Shown here piece by piece: positions 20,052-30,900 of a stretch of DNA of 33,757 nt; position 1 is the first letter of the stretch; every line of letters starts with the position of its first letter. The DNA lies in NCBI GenBank assembly GCA_030407315.1, contig JALQPE010001816.1, positions 1 through 33,757 on the forward strand. Reading direction: 5' to 3'. Source of the stretch: Asparagopsis taxiformis (lineage: Eukaryota > Rhodophyta > Florideophyceae > Bonnemaisoniales > Bonnemaisoniaceae). The notes beneath the pieces are model-generated. The model did not search any database. It saw only the letters and a list, made by a program, of their open reading frames with translations, and was not told the DNA's origin. Both the position numbers and the translations under genes were made by a program.

Positions 20052-21577
20052 ATGAATCCCGAAACCTCCGTAAGCATCGCCGCATTTTCCGAAATAACGC
20101 GTGAGGGCTTTTCGAACATCACTGCAGAGTTGAAAGCCCTGAGTGATAAAATGGATGCCGTCGAGAAGAGCACCATTCAATTACGCGAGACTCTCGGAAA
20201 TGTCGCCAAGACTGTCTCCATGCTAAACACCGATATGCAGGAGGTCAAGAGCATCGTCGATGGGCTTCTGAGCCAGGGACAAGGACATCCGAAGAAGATC
20301 GCCTCCGAGAAGGACAGGGAACGTCTCCGCATTGCGCAGGACGCGGAGAAATCGTTCACGTTCGAAATGGTGTGTGCTGTGCTGTGTGCTGTTGTTCCAA
20401 CGTACACGAAGGCAATGGTGGATAAGAGGGATAGGCATTTCAACGGATGCCAGCTAATCAATACGCTGATGTTCGCCAGGCAGAGCAATGAGCGAAAGGA
20501 TGTGTTCAATAGGACGCTTGCCGGCCGGAACCACATTGAATTGCGCTGCCAAGTTGTGACCTCTTTAATCAAGAATACGTGTCAAAACAATTCTTTCAGA
20601 CAGGGAGGAGACCGTTCCAGCTCCAATGGAACGTCGGAAGGTATCGAACGGTGGAGGGCGCGGGGTATGTGACTACCGGGACCATTGAGGAGACAATTCG
20701 CGGAACGGACTCTGCTCGCATGGATGGAATGCATGGGACGTCCGAGGGAAGTGATGGGGCCGCTCGAAAGCAGAAGCGAAGAAGGGTTGGTGACAATGGG
20801 CCGTTGCACAGAAAGGAGGTAGGCATCACTGTGACGAAATCGGCACTGACGGCAGTGACCGGGTTTATGAACAAGTCCAGAGATCATGTGCGAAACCGGT
20901 TCATCCGAGATCTTGGATTCTTTCTATACAGTGGGTTTCAAGGTTCAGTCCGAATGGAGCATCATTTGCACGACGGTGGGCTGGACATTGAGTCAGTTCC
21001 AAGTCTGTACTCGGCGCAGAGGAAAATGAATGCAGCGGAGCGTGCAGCAATGGATGACAAGAATATGAAGATTCTTCGCGACTTCATTGCAGTGCGAAAA
21101 GAAATGCTATTCAAAGTCGAGTACGAAGTTCAAATAATTGGAGAACCGGACAAGAGGTTTTTGACTAGGAGGATCAATTTAGTAGAGGTTGCACTGAACT
21201 TTGCAGTCGCCTACATGCAATGTTCTGATAAGAACATGTTCCTGCGACGTTCAGAATACTCCTTGCAATTCATCTACATACTTGCATACGGGTTCCGAAC
21301 GATTTTGAAATTTCAAAGTGGAACAGAGGTGGAAGGAGCGCAAATCCGGGAAATCAATGAAGCAGTGAAACTGCTTCTTCCCGGGGAGCGGGTGAGTAGT
21401 CGGTTCATGAATGAGGAGGTTTTGACTATATCGCGTGATAGATATGAAGAACTGAATGTAGACGATGGGGGGGAATCAGTGCTGGAGGAGAGCTTCAGGT
21501 CTATGGAAGAGGACGGAGGAGATGCAGAATATGTGAAGGTATTCGTCGATGATGAAATCGAGAATGAAGGGGAGTAG
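20052..21577 (+). CDS. Unrecognised 492-residue nuclear coiled-coil protein, one probable intron
   Basis: The reading starts at AAGATGAAT (20052). The first frame (to 20552) and a second frame (from 20600) join exactly if a 47-nt GT...TTCTTTCAG intron (20553-20599) is removed, giving ...IELRCQ|TGRRPFQ.... The N-terminus (residues about 10-80) is a heptad-rich coiled coil. A middle helical part follows (FEMVCAVLCAVVPTYTKA). A basic patch KQKRRR suggests nuclear localisation. The C-terminal half is helical and ends in a strongly acidic tail. An AATAAA at 21622-21627 follows the stop. It lies 847 bp upstream of, and on the same strand as, the ParB-methyltransferase-SET gene, so they may be partners in one mobile unit. 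I do not recognise any family and assign no function. Confidence 0.7.
20553..20599 (+). other. Probable 47-nt intron
   Basis: The segment begins GTTGTGAC after CAA and ends with the pyrimidine-rich acceptor TTCTTTCAG. Removing it joins codon phase 0 to phase 0 and moves exactly from the upstream frame to the downstream one. No canonical slippery heptamer is present for a -1 frameshift. A one-base assembly error remains possible. Confidence 0.6.
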
Positions 21578-21639
21578 TATCGGATGAAACCAGTTTCGGT
21601 GTAGTAGACGAAGAATGAAGAAATAAAATTTCTGTTGAG

Positions 21640-22424
21640 TTGAATTTTGTAATAGATGGAAGTAGATAGATGCGAGACATCAGGAAACCAGTCAGACGAT
21701 AGTGTCAAGTCGAAGGAAAAGCGCAGAGACAGGTAGTGGAATAGTCGAAGTAAGAAGGGGCGAGGGTATCCGTCTTTACTAGAAATTGATGGCCACAGGA
21801 GCTCTAGAATGGAATACCCAGGAACAGGATAACTACGGATAGGTGTGCTTTATCATTTTTGCTCCGGACTGCAGGTGGCAGGTGGAGGAGAGGGTGGGTG
21901 GGTAGTGTCTGAATCCGCATTGAAGCCAAGACGAGAGATAGCCTCATAGCCAATGTCTTCAAGCTCCTGGCATATAGTAGTACCACTGAAAATACAGCAA
22001 GGTAAGCGTAGATGTAGTGTAGCAAACGTCTCTGCGGTTGATAGAGGCTGGAAAGTGCTGTAACAAGCTCGGCGCTGAATACGTCTCCACAGTAACGAAA
22101 ACGTTGCTCCATAAGTAACAGTAGCCTTATCACGTAGGTGGAAAGAGTCCACGATTGGACTACAAAGATACGCTTAGAGATGTTACGGGGCCCAATAAAT
22201 TGCATGGAAAAATATTTTGAGTATTACTTTAGTATTACATTGATTATTGAGCTAACAGTCGATGTAGTTATCTTGTAAAGGTTCGGACAGGGTGGAAAGG
22301 AAACAGCCACCGAAGTGCTACCACTCGCTGACACTTTGTTTTAAACAACCAACTTCTGCTTTGCGCCACCCTGGTCAAGCAGCAACCAACTATCCCTTTC
22401 TTATAAACTCTACCTTTGTTCGCC
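21640..22424. other. Intergenic region before the ParB-methyltransferase-SET gene
   Basis: No open frame looks genuine; - strand frames at 21804-22205 lack any recognisable pattern. The segment directly upstream of the ATG is pyrimidine-rich (about 22300-22420). TATAAA at 22402 is only 18 bp from the ATG, too close to be its core promoter. Confidence 0.45.
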
Positions 22425-25400
22425 ATGGAAGGAACGTTCCACAATCACGGTGAAAAGCACGACGGATGGGTGTTCATCGACCCCAATCAAGTCAGCAAAT
22501 TCGTATCGATTCGCGATGTTGATGCAAGTCATGTGGAAGCGCTCATGGAGAGCATTCGCAACAGCGGTTATGACACAGCTCATCCCGTGACTGGCAGGTT
22601 TCGAGAAGGCGTTCTGGAGATATTGGATGGAGCGCACCGCTGCATGGCAATTGTACGTGGAATGAAGAAGGGCGTCTTTCCTCCTGGCGTTACGATTCCT
22701 ATGCGAGAAGAGTCTATCGTGGCGGACACCAACAGCAGTACTGCTGTTGTGCTGGACCGTGTGAGAGCGACGACATCCAACGACATTGCAGGCCTGCAAA
22801 GGCGCATGATGTTTGTTGAGTATCTGATGATCGCCGTTGATCTCAGAGACGAGTACTGGGTCCAAAACGGAAAGGACAAGTACGCTCATATTTCGTCTGT
22901 GAGGATGGCCGATGTGTTGGGCTGGATCAAATCCTGCGATACAAGCGGCCAAATTGCTTCAAGCCTGAGTGGTAAACCGCAGTACAGCTCATGCATGTCT
23001 ATCCTGGCTGTGCTTCGGCCGTATCACCGAGCAGAAGATTCGAGTTCGATTGATTTGCGTCTGTGGCAAATGTTTTGTCATGCATGGGGACTCAATGCAG
23101 AGATGGGTGATTCTCCGAGGATGGTTGAGTTTCCGAAACAGGTGGGGGTGACTAGTTCTCGTGCCGTCGAAATGTTTGGCAAGACACCCCGCGGAGAATT
23201 GTCCTCTCCACTGAACCGCGAACTGCTTTCGAGCAGGTACTTTCTAGACGGCGCTACATCCGACATGCAAGATTCTTTGCAGGCTAGCCAGAAGCGGTTC
23301 AGGAGGCTGATGGTTATGATGTGCCAGTGTATCTTGGCTATTCGCAGTAAGGAGATGGGCAGTGCGCCATCTAGGCGGGCCAGAGCCACATCCGGGGCCA
23401 TTGGTGGTGGTGGAATGGTTGGAATTGCAACATCCAGTGCGCAAGCCAACGAGCTTGGATTTGTTGTCGACCGTGTGTTAGCTGCGTGGGATACCGGGGC
23501 AAGAGTGTTGGGGTATGAGGATGTTGAATCGATGTGCTGGCCGTTCATGGTATTCGATCCTGCGAGCCTTTGCTTCAGGTCACTCCCGAATCGGTCTGAT
23601 GGCTGCGCGGTCGAGGAGCATCGGAAAAACCTGACCATTGTCCCGAAAACTGTAGACAGTGAAAACGGGTTCTGTGCCGACCTTCCAGTGGCTGTGGATG
23701 CAAGGCTGCGATCATTGACAAGCGCCTTCCTGCTGTCGATACGCCAATGTGTCACTGAGGTGAATGTGTTCGCCGAGCGTGGTCAGCTGATGCAGAGACT
23801 TCGAGCCTTGCTTTTCGACACTCCTGACAAGTTCGGATTGAACTCGTTCATGCGAGCCAAGTTGAACACGTCTCATGCCCTGGATGGTCAGAGGAGGCTG
23901 AAGGCTTGGTTATTGCGAACCCGAGAGCAACGAAAGCTTCCTCTGACCATGGATGAGTTGCACAGTCTTGAGGATACGCCCGAGCCTGGCATCCTTGAAG
24001 GTGTACCTGCGCAGATGGAAATATCCGCAGCAGTGCCAAACAATGGCAGCGAGGATATAGAAGAGGATAGTCTGGAGCCACAGAGGAAGAAGGCTAGGCT
24101 GGAGCGCGGTGGTGGAGAGGACGATAATGCGGCGGTTGCTAGCGAAACAGCAACAAGAGAAGGTGCGGCCGAGGATGACGCTATGGAGGTTGACACTGTA
24201 TCGCCTACAGAAGCACCGCTCGTTGACGTCGGAAAGGAATCCAAGCCGGAATATGTCACCAAGCTGGAAGCTGTGATGGGGCGTTACATTCACAGTGTGA
24301 ATTGTGACGCTACTGATGTAGCCAAAGAGGTGGAGGACAAAATTAGTTTCCTGGAAGATGGTGTGTTGGAGGACAGTGTTCAGCTTGTGCTCACTGATCC
24401 TCCATTCAACACGAGGCGGGAAGGCGGCAGAGAAAACTCGGAGTACGATATTCTGGAGCCGGAAGAGTTGGCGAGTGTTGCGTGTGAAATAGTTCGAGTT
24501 CTTCGGCCTGGCGGTCATGCTCTAATCTATTCCAGCGTGCGCCAACTCGTGGCATGGATGGATGCAATCAGAAATGCCGAGCCTGGCAAGATGATTGTGG
24601 ACAGTGTTCCAGTCGTGCTATCTCGCCGACCACACAGCTTTACGTCCAATCCATCGACGAAAACGTGCACACTTCATAATATGCACGATTTCGTTATCCA
24701 TGCGTATAAGCGGGGGAAGGGTATGGCTGCATATGATATGGTGGATTACAGGTTGCACAATCCGGACATATCGAGGCACCCTGGGTTCACCAACGCGATT
24801 GACAACGTTCCGAGGTTGTCGGCTGGTGAAGCTCAATACGATGGGCAGAACAACCGACTGCGCCATGAGCAGAAGGCGTTGACCACTCTTCGTGAGCTTC
24901 TGGAACGATTTTCGAAGCAGAACGATATCGTGATGGATTTCTTCTCGGGAACATACAGCACAGCCATAGCGTGTATGACGTTGAGGGATGGTACGTATCG
25001 TCGGTTCATTGGGTGTGAGAAGGAAAAAAGGTGCCACGATGCATCGCAGGAGTCGATACTGCATGCTTTCGTCAGTGAGGTGAAAGCCGGGCGATATGGG
25101 GGGATCTTGCAGCGTGAGGTGGAGAGTATTCTTGGGGACGAGTCGGTACCGGTCACAGGAAAAGCTCCAAGGCTTCGTCAGAAGCACATCTCAGATGCAC
25201 CAGAAGGTTTGCCTGCTGTGACAGCATTGCCGAACCACCTGCTTGTGTTCGTTGCGTCAATGAAGAAGGACGGGTCGATGCTTCACAGATTGAGCGGGGT
25301 GCCTATGGACCAGTGGCCGGCCGAGGACATGCACTCGTTTTGGAGCATAGACCCGGACGCGATTCTGGCTGCTGATGCCGCATTCTACGGTGTCTATGTT

Positions 25401-25892
25401 TCGCAATCGGAGGTAAGAGGTGGTGGGTTTGGCGTATTCGCGGCGAAGAAACTGAAGAAGGGGACGGTCATTGGCTGGTACAACGGGACGATTTTCTATG
25501 CGAAGATTCGAGACTCGGAACCGCAGAGATCAGTGATGTACGGCCCGGAAGGATTTGGGTGCACAGGAGAGAGGTTCCAGGACTACAACATGGAATTGGA
25601 AACCACGTACATAGGGAGGGGTGCACCTGTTCGGAAGGTCTGGCTCGTTCCAGCGGTCTATAATTGTACCAGCTACCTCAATGATTGTCGGGTCATTGAC
25701 GGAACGGAGAAAGCGACCGAGGTGAGTCGAACACAGTCAGCCGAGTTTCGACAAGGCGATGCCATAGACAAACCGGACTTTGCTTCGAATATCAAGAATC
25801 CCCATGCTGTCAAGGTCGTTCTGACCAGAGACGTTGAAGCTGATGAGGAGATATTTGCTGACTATGGTAGAAAATATTGGCCAGCTAACTGA
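22425..25892 (+). CDS. ParB-like/DNA adenine methyltransferase/SET triple-domain protein
   Basis: I chose the ATG at 22425 (CGCCATGGA), giving 1155 intact residues. The N-terminal ParB/Srx-like module has VEALMESIRNSGYD and the signature DGAHRCMAI (68-76). A long helical region follows, then a linker (about 540-620) with a basic PQRKKAR patch. The methyltransferase has DPPFNT (658-663), RVLRPGGHALIY and the S-adenosylmethionine site DFFSG (838-842). The order is beta-class and the D-P-P-F motif points to N6-adenine. The C-terminus (about 990-1150) is a SET lysine-methyltransferase domain: RGGGFGVFA near 998, GWYNG, YNCTSYLNDC (1079-1088) in place of the usual N-H-S-C-x-P-N, and EEIFADYG ending at 1148. 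SET domains normally methylate histones or other proteins, so one polypeptide may write marks on both DNA and chromatin. I found no terminal repeats for a host element. Confidence 0.9.
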   Translation: MEGTFHNHGEKHDGWVFIDPNQVSKFVSIRDVDASHVEALMESIRNSGYDTAHPVTGRFREGVLEILDGAHRCMAIVRGMKKGVFPPGVTIPMREESIVADTNSSTAVVLDRVRATTSNDIAGLQRRMMFVEYLMIAVDLRDEYWVQNGKDKYAHISSVRMADVLGWIKSCDTSGQIASSLSGKPQYSSCMSILAVLRPYHRAEDSSSIDLRLWQMFCHAWGLNAEMGDSPRMVEFPKQVGVTSSRAVEMFGKTPRGELSSPLNRELLSSRYFLDGATSDMQDSLQASQKRFRRLMVMMCQCILAIRSKEMGSAPSRRARATSGAIGGGGMVGIATSSAQANELGFVVDRVLAAWDTGARVLGYEDVESMCWPFMVFDPASLCFRSLPNRSDGCAVEEHRKNLTIVPKTVDSENGFCADLPVAVDARLRSLTSAFLLSIRQCVTEVNVFAERGQLMQRLRALLFDTPDKFGLNSFMRAKLNTSHALDGQRRLKAWLLRTREQRKLPLTMDELHSLEDTPEPGILEGVPAQMEISAAVPNNGSEDIEEDSLEPQRKKARLERGGGEDDNAAVASETATREGAAEDDAMEVDTVSPTEAPLVDVGKESKPEYVTKLEAVMGRYIHSVNCDATDVAKEVEDKISFLEDGVLEDSVQLVLTDPPFNTRREGGRENSEYDILEPEELASVACEIVRVLRPGGHALIYSSVRQLVAWMDAIRNAEPGKMIVDSVPVVLSRRPHSFTSNPSTKTCTLHNMHDFVIHAYKRGKGMAAYDMVDYRLHNPDISRHPGFTNAIDNVPRLSAGEAQYDGQNNRLRHEQKALTTLRELLERFSKQNDIVMDFFSGTYSTAIACMTLRDGTYRRFIGCEKEKRCHDASQESILHAFVSEVKAGRYGGILQREVESILGDESVPVTGKAPRLRQKHISDAPEGLPAVTALPNHLLVFVASMKKDGSMLHRLSGVPMDQWPAEDMHSFWSIDPDAILAADAAFYGVYVSQSEVRGGGFGVFAAKKLKKGTVIGWYNGTIFYAKIRDSEPQRSVMYGPEGFGCTGERFQDYNMELETTYIGRGAPVRKVWLVPAVYNCTSYLNDCRVIDGTEKATEVSRTQSAEFRQGDAIDKPDFASNIKNPHAVKVVLTRDVEADEEIFADYGRKYWPAN

Positions 25893-26168
25893 GCTACTTT
25901 GATAGATTTGAGTAAACACGCATTGACAGAGACAATAGACTGTGCATCATCTTCCAAGAGCGCTAGATATTATAGACTACACTACAACAATCGTGACATG
26001 ACTGCAGGAAGGCATCTGCGGCCTGGAGTGCAAACTATCCACTTTTCCACTGCTATACCTATGGATACGAAAGGGAGAGAAACTAGAAAGATGTGAGTGC
26101 GAAATTGTGTAGCAACGCAGCATGTAGAACACCAGTAACAGAGCGATGTAGGAGAAGCAGTCACCCCA
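25893..26168. other. Short intergenic region
   Basis: No gene is seen between the stop of the SET fusion gene and the first palindrome element. Confidence 0.5.
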
Positions 26169-26515
26169 TTACAGTGCGGGCCGTTTACCGGGGATGCTGA
26201 CAGCAAAGTCATCGTTACGATGACTTTGCTGTAAGAAAACAAATCATTACAGCAGCCATGATTTCTTTACCGGGTAAAAAAATTGTGGCCGCTGTAATGA
26301 AACGTTTTCTTACAGCAAAGTCATCGTAACGATGACTTTGCTGTAAGAAAGCAAATCATTACAGCGGCCACAATTTTTTACCCGGTAAAATTTCTTGCTG
26401 ATTTTTTACCCGGTAAAAAATTCTTCGGCCACTGCAAGGAAACGGTTCCTTACAGCAAAGTCATCGTAACGATGACTTTGCTGTAAAGAACCCTGGTAAA
26501 CGGCTTCGGCTGTAA
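26169..26515. mobile_element. Foldback/MITE-like palindrome element 1
   Basis: It is bounded by TTACAG at 26169 and CTGTAA ending 26515. The next inner blocks are also inverted (CCGTTTACCGGGG on the left; CCCTGGTAAACGG on the right). It contains three near-perfect palindromes with half-site TTACAGCAAAGTCATCGT (about 26200-26232, 26309-26347 and 26450-26486), alternating with TTTTTACCCGGTAAAAA palindromes and ATTACAGCGGCCACAA arms. No coding capacity. Confidence 0.85.
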
Positions 26516-26516
26516 G

Positions 26517-26594
26517 CAGCAGGGAGTTTCGTCCTTCTCCCATCTTGGTAAAGGTACCTTTACCAAGATCGGAGAAGGAAGAAACTCCCTGCTG
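26517..26594. repeat. 78-bp imperfect palindrome beside element 1
   Basis: Arms CAGCAGGGAGTTTCGTCCTT and its complement meet around CTTTACC either side of the centre GGTACC near 26564. The sequence recurs, minus the second arm, beside element 2 (27509-27546). It also recurs in inverted form left of element 4 (about 32640-32690). Confidence 0.85.
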
Positions 26595-26678
26595 TCTCAC
26601 ATGAGAAGCGAAGTGTGAAGTAGGGAACATCACGAGAGGATGGTTTGGACGGCTGTTGGTCGCAAAATCTACTCCTTG

Positions 26679-26766
26679 TGCCGTGAGCCACAGCGACCAT
26701 ATGGTACCTGTGCCTCACGGCATAAAATATATATTTAACCCGCCCGGGCGGGAACCGGCGCCGGTT
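26679..26766. repeat. Run of three adjoining palindromes
   Basis: First is 26679-26722 (TGCCGTGAG...CTCACGGCA, 44 bp, three mismatched pairs). Then CCCGCCCGGGCGGG (26739-26752) and AACCGGCGCCGGTT (26753-26766), both perfect and directly adjacent. The last two are far more GC-rich than their surroundings. Confidence 0.9.
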
Positions 26767-26779
26767 CCGGTGCACTATA

Positions 26780-27049
26780 GTCGTCAATAAGTAGGACTCT
26801 AGCTACTCACTATACAACTATAATCGTAAGGTAGGATAGCCTAAGATCGTAGTACGGAAGAGACGGATGGGAGGATGTGTGTAGAGGAAAATTAAGGCGG
26901 CAGTACGAGTAGCCTATCGTGGTAATAGACGAGTATTTCATTGCGAGAGGGGGCGTGAGGGGGGAAACGAAAGGCGTCAGTCGTCACCAGAGAGGCTGGG
27001 ATGCTGAAGACGGAGTAGAGAAATGGGGGAGAGGGTGCAGCCAGACTGC
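26780..27049. other. Spacer between palindrome elements 1 and 2
   Basis: No supported gene is present. It is purine-rich on the + strand. Confidence 0.45.
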
Positions 27050-27507
27050 TTACAGCTTTGGCAGTTCCGGCGGGGTGCTGACAGCAAAGTCATCGTTACG
27101 ATGACTTTGCTGTAAGAAAACAAATCATTACAGCAGCCATGATTTCTTTACCGGGTAAAAAAATTGTGGCCGCTGTAATGAAACGTTTTCTTACAGCAAA
27201 GTCATCGTAACGATGACTTTGCTGTAAGAAAGCAAATCATTACAGCGGCCACAATTTTTTACCCGGTAAAATTTCTTGCTGATTTTTTACCCGGTAAAAA
27301 ATTCTTCGGCCACTGCAAGGAAACGGTTCCTTACAGCAAAGTCATCGTTACGATGACTTTGCTGTAAGAAAGCAAATCATTACAGCGGCCACAATTTTTT
27401 ACCCGGTAAAGAAATCGTGGCTGCTGTAATGATTTGTTTTCTTACAGCAAAGTCATCGTAACGATGACTTTGCTGTAAGGAACCCTGGTAAACGGCTTCG
27501 GCTGTAA
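27050..27507. mobile_element. Foldback/MITE-like palindrome element 2, near-duplicate of element 1
   Basis: It is bounded by TTACAG (27050) and CTGTAA (27507). Positions 27077-27367 repeat 26196-26486 almost base for base at an offset of 881; the one difference I noticed is the centre of the third palindrome (GTTAC versus GTAAC). It has four copies of the 37-39-nt palindrome (27081-27113, 27190-27228, 27330-27368 and 27441-27479). One more about 111-bp module than element 1 is inserted before its right end. The right flank (27508-27546) is also shared with element 1. Confidence 0.87.
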
Positions 27508-27649
27508 GCAGCAGGGAGTTTCGTCCTTCTCTCATCTTTGTAAAGGTAAGAAGCGAAGTTTGAAGTCGGGTAAATTGCTCAGCAAAGGTCTGTACGGCTG
27601 TGAGCAGCTCTCAGGAGTATTTTACCTCACGTGGTCTCTGTTCAGGTTA

Positions 27650-27982
27650 TACCCTGTATATATATAGGTAGCCTAGTGTAGGTGGGAAGATAGACGAAAA
27701 TTCTACAAATAATTTATCACAGTGACGGCTCTCGTAGTCGAAATCTGCGCGTTGTCAAGGGTTGAAACTAGTCTCCCCCTACGGCCTAGCTAGTAAAATC
27801 ATATAACGTTGTAGACTAATATTAAAAAGTAGCAAGCAATCTGCTGAGTAGCACTAAACTATGAGATGAAGGACAGATGTATAGATGAGAACTGAAAATG
27901 GGCTAAGGTAACAATGTTGAGATGAGAAAGACAGAACTTTATAGCAGGGAACAGTAGTATAGGTTTTAATACTTCTGATATG
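27650..27982. other. 3' flank of the ParB-dioxygenase gene copy B
   Basis: No gene is seen. It includes the short AT repeat TGTATATATATAGG near 27655 and should contain the 3' untranslated region of copy B. Confidence 0.4.
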
Positions 27983-30900
27983 CTATCTATTGCTCCTATC
28001 GTACTTGTAATATTCGACGGTGTGGATGTGGTCCGTGAGGACGTCCTTCTCCGTCTTCAAGTGAATGTGGCCGCGCGTGGGCAGGCCATAGACTAGCTTT
28101 TCGCCCGCAGGAATATCTCCGCGCTTGAAGCCGACCCCGTAATGGTAAAGGTCACCGCGACCAACCAATACCGAATAGGGTGGCACATACAGCCTATGAA
28201 TGGGAACCTTCCACATATCGGCGTCCGGATTGGCCAGGCATACATGACTATAAGGGGCAACTACTATAGAGAACCCATCGGCTCCGCTCGACATCATGAA
28301 ATATGATGGAGACTTGGTAGGACTTCCAACACTATTCGTCGTTACCTTGAAGTCCGTGTGCCCATCCTGGTCCGCAGCCCCATCTGCTGTAAGAAGCAGC
28401 CGCAATCCTGTCTTCGGGAAGAAGACAGGATCCTCACCCTCCATTCCCAGCTTGAGAAACTCCGCACAAACACCAAGAGCAAGCTCTGCCACCAACTTGT
28501 TCTTATACATATCCAAATTTTCCTCCTCCAACTTGTCGCACAACTCACGCCGCGGCAGAGTGAGGCGCCCACGACCACCATCTATGCGGTCCTTCGCATC
28601 ACCCACGTTGTGGATGAACTGCCACGGCGAAGGATCGAAGCTGGGCTTTGCGAAAAGCTGGCGGCTCGTCCTGTGGCTCCCTGTCGTCATCGTTAGAATC
28701 AGACTGCTGGGAGGGTTTTTCAACCTCCTCAACCAGCGGGAACTGCCTAGCGAAGTGACCGAACAGCTCATGCGTCGCACTCCCAGCCGTGGACGATTCC
28801 AACAAGCGTTCCAAAACAATAACCCCCAAGTTTTCCAGCAACGCCCGCTTCACCGCAAAGTACTGTTCCACCACCGTATCCTCAGCACCCGGCGATGCAG
28901 CTACCTGGAATGCTGCCGCCCTCATTTCCGCCCGAACCGTCTCCACCGTCGTACTTTCCATATAGTACTTCATCCGGCTGCCAGACGCAATTGCGCTGGG
29001 GAGAACGGCGGCCACATTCTCATCGACGATGCTGTCGGGAATGGGATTCTCCTGGGCGTCGTCGAACTGGAGAAACGGCTCCCGAGAGCGACCTTGGGAA
29101 GCCGACTTGGATTTCTTTGACGACGACTTTGATGAAGTCTCACCGAGCCTTCTCTTTTTGGTAGAAGGCTCGGGCGTCGCAGAAGGCGCATCCAAGTTAC
29201 GCTTCCCGAGGATGGAGTTTTCACCCGCATCCTCGGGGGCGCTCTCCAGCTCGACGACCTCCACAGCACCACCCGCCGTTCCACCACGACCGGAACGACT
29301 CGCTTGCAGGCGGGTACTCCTTCTGGGCATCACTTTCCTCCCAGAAGTTTCCACTCCGGGCGGTGCAGAATCACTGACTTCAATGACATCCCCGTCAGGA
29401 TCTGCACCGCCCTTCGCACTGCTGCCCTCGACCACATTCTCGGGAGTAGGGCCCTCCGTCGAAATCCTCGCAACCGTCTTCTGTCCAACCCCACCGGATG
29501 GTGAAGGGACGAAACTGTCATCGCTGGAGCTTCCCGAACTGCTAGCAGATGCAGAACGGGAAGCTTCGACAGCGGGGGCCGGAGCAGCAGGGTGCTGCTC
29601 GGCAGCCGGAGTCGCAGGCTCAGGCTGCGAAGCCGGTGAGACCTGCTCCTGCGCGGCTTGGACAGGACGGTTGGGGGTACCAGTCCCGGCGTGGGAAACT
29701 GGACCAGACTGTTCACTGCCAGCCTGGGGACCACGCGCAGTCGGCTTGACCGGGGTCACCGCAGGGGAGGATGCAGACACGGCAGGGGTAGTGAGAGGAA
29801 CAGGGGCAACCTCGGAATTACTGGAAGATTCCAGTTGAGGTGGTGGGGGCAAAGGGATGGAGGATGAAGGGATGGGCAAGGAATTGGAAGAGGAAGGGAT
29901 GGGGGCATCATCACCACATGTGGCTGGGAGCGCAGCATGTGGGATGTCTGGGTACATCGCGTGAAAGCGTTTCCGCATAATCATGTCGCGGTACCCAGTG
30001 ACGCACAGGAGCATTTTCCTGGCGTCCTTCCCGAAGACAGACTTCTTACGGGGAAAAATATTTTCGTAACTGTAACCATCGGGGGGCCTTCCTTGGGACG
30101 GAAGTCTGCCCAACACCCCTTCTTGGGGACCATCTGAGCAAGAACTTCGACAACGCGCGAGCGAATGTCGAAGCTCTTGCTCGGGTCACCCACGCTGGGA
30201 ATTGAGCCATCCAGCATCCGCAACACATCCGACACGTTCCAGTACTCGGCCACCTCCTTCACGTACCCGAAGATTTCCAACAAACCAGCAATCCATTCCT
30301 GCCCAATGGTGCCAACCGAGTACGGTTTCAGCCCGGCCGACCGACGGCTACAAGTGTAGCGCGCCGTCATCTCCAGGATGAAACACTTCTGCACATCCGG
30401 AGCACTCCTGAACGACCCATTGAACAACAAGTTCACCGTACAACCAGCCAGATCCTCGGTCGAAGAGAACTGCACGAACTCCGGCCTGTTCGGAATACTC
30501 GACCAGTACTTGAAAGCAGGGCTTTCAATGGTCTTGAACCCTCGCGCGATCGAGACGTAGCGCATGAGCTGTCTCGGACGAATCCAGCTCAGCGCTTTCC
30601 GTTCTTTGATGTATTGAACGGTCGGCTCGATCTTCTTCTTTCCCAGGCGGTGGATATTGATGAACTCCATCACAGAGCACACATTGTCAGCAACTGTACC
30701 TCTCTGACATTGTGGGTGTGGAAGTTCATCAGCCGTGAAAGCGGGAGTACTTCTTCGGAGCAGAAGACATCCCGGCCAAGCCGAGTCGGTGGGAGGAGAA
30801 AGTCGACTGGAATAGTTCCAAAGCGACGGTAGATGTCAGACTTGACAAACTCCTCCCACTCTGGACTGTCCTTCGCAGGAGCAGGTCCAGCCGACTCGAG

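Noticed and set aside
20553..20600. Programmed -1 ribosomal frameshift between the two halves of the 492-residue protein
   Set aside because: No X-XXY-YYZ slippery heptamer is in the upstream frame. A 47-nt GT-AG intron joins the frames exactly.
21804..22205. 133-codon - strand open frame
   Set aside because: No domain, composition or context supports it. It overlaps another - strand frame and lies in the spacer between two + strand genes.
22402..22407. TATAAA as core promoter of the SET fusion gene
   Set aside because: It is 18 bp upstream of the ATG, so transcription would start at or after the initiation codon.
19800..26168. Terminal inverted repeats around the SET fusion and its neighbour
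   Set aside because: I compared both flanks by eye and found no convincing inverted pair. A computed self-alignment could still reveal one.
28296..29838. Long + strand open frames within copy B
   Set aside because: They are antisense shadows of the GC-rich, low-complexity coding sequence of the ParB-dioxygenase gene.
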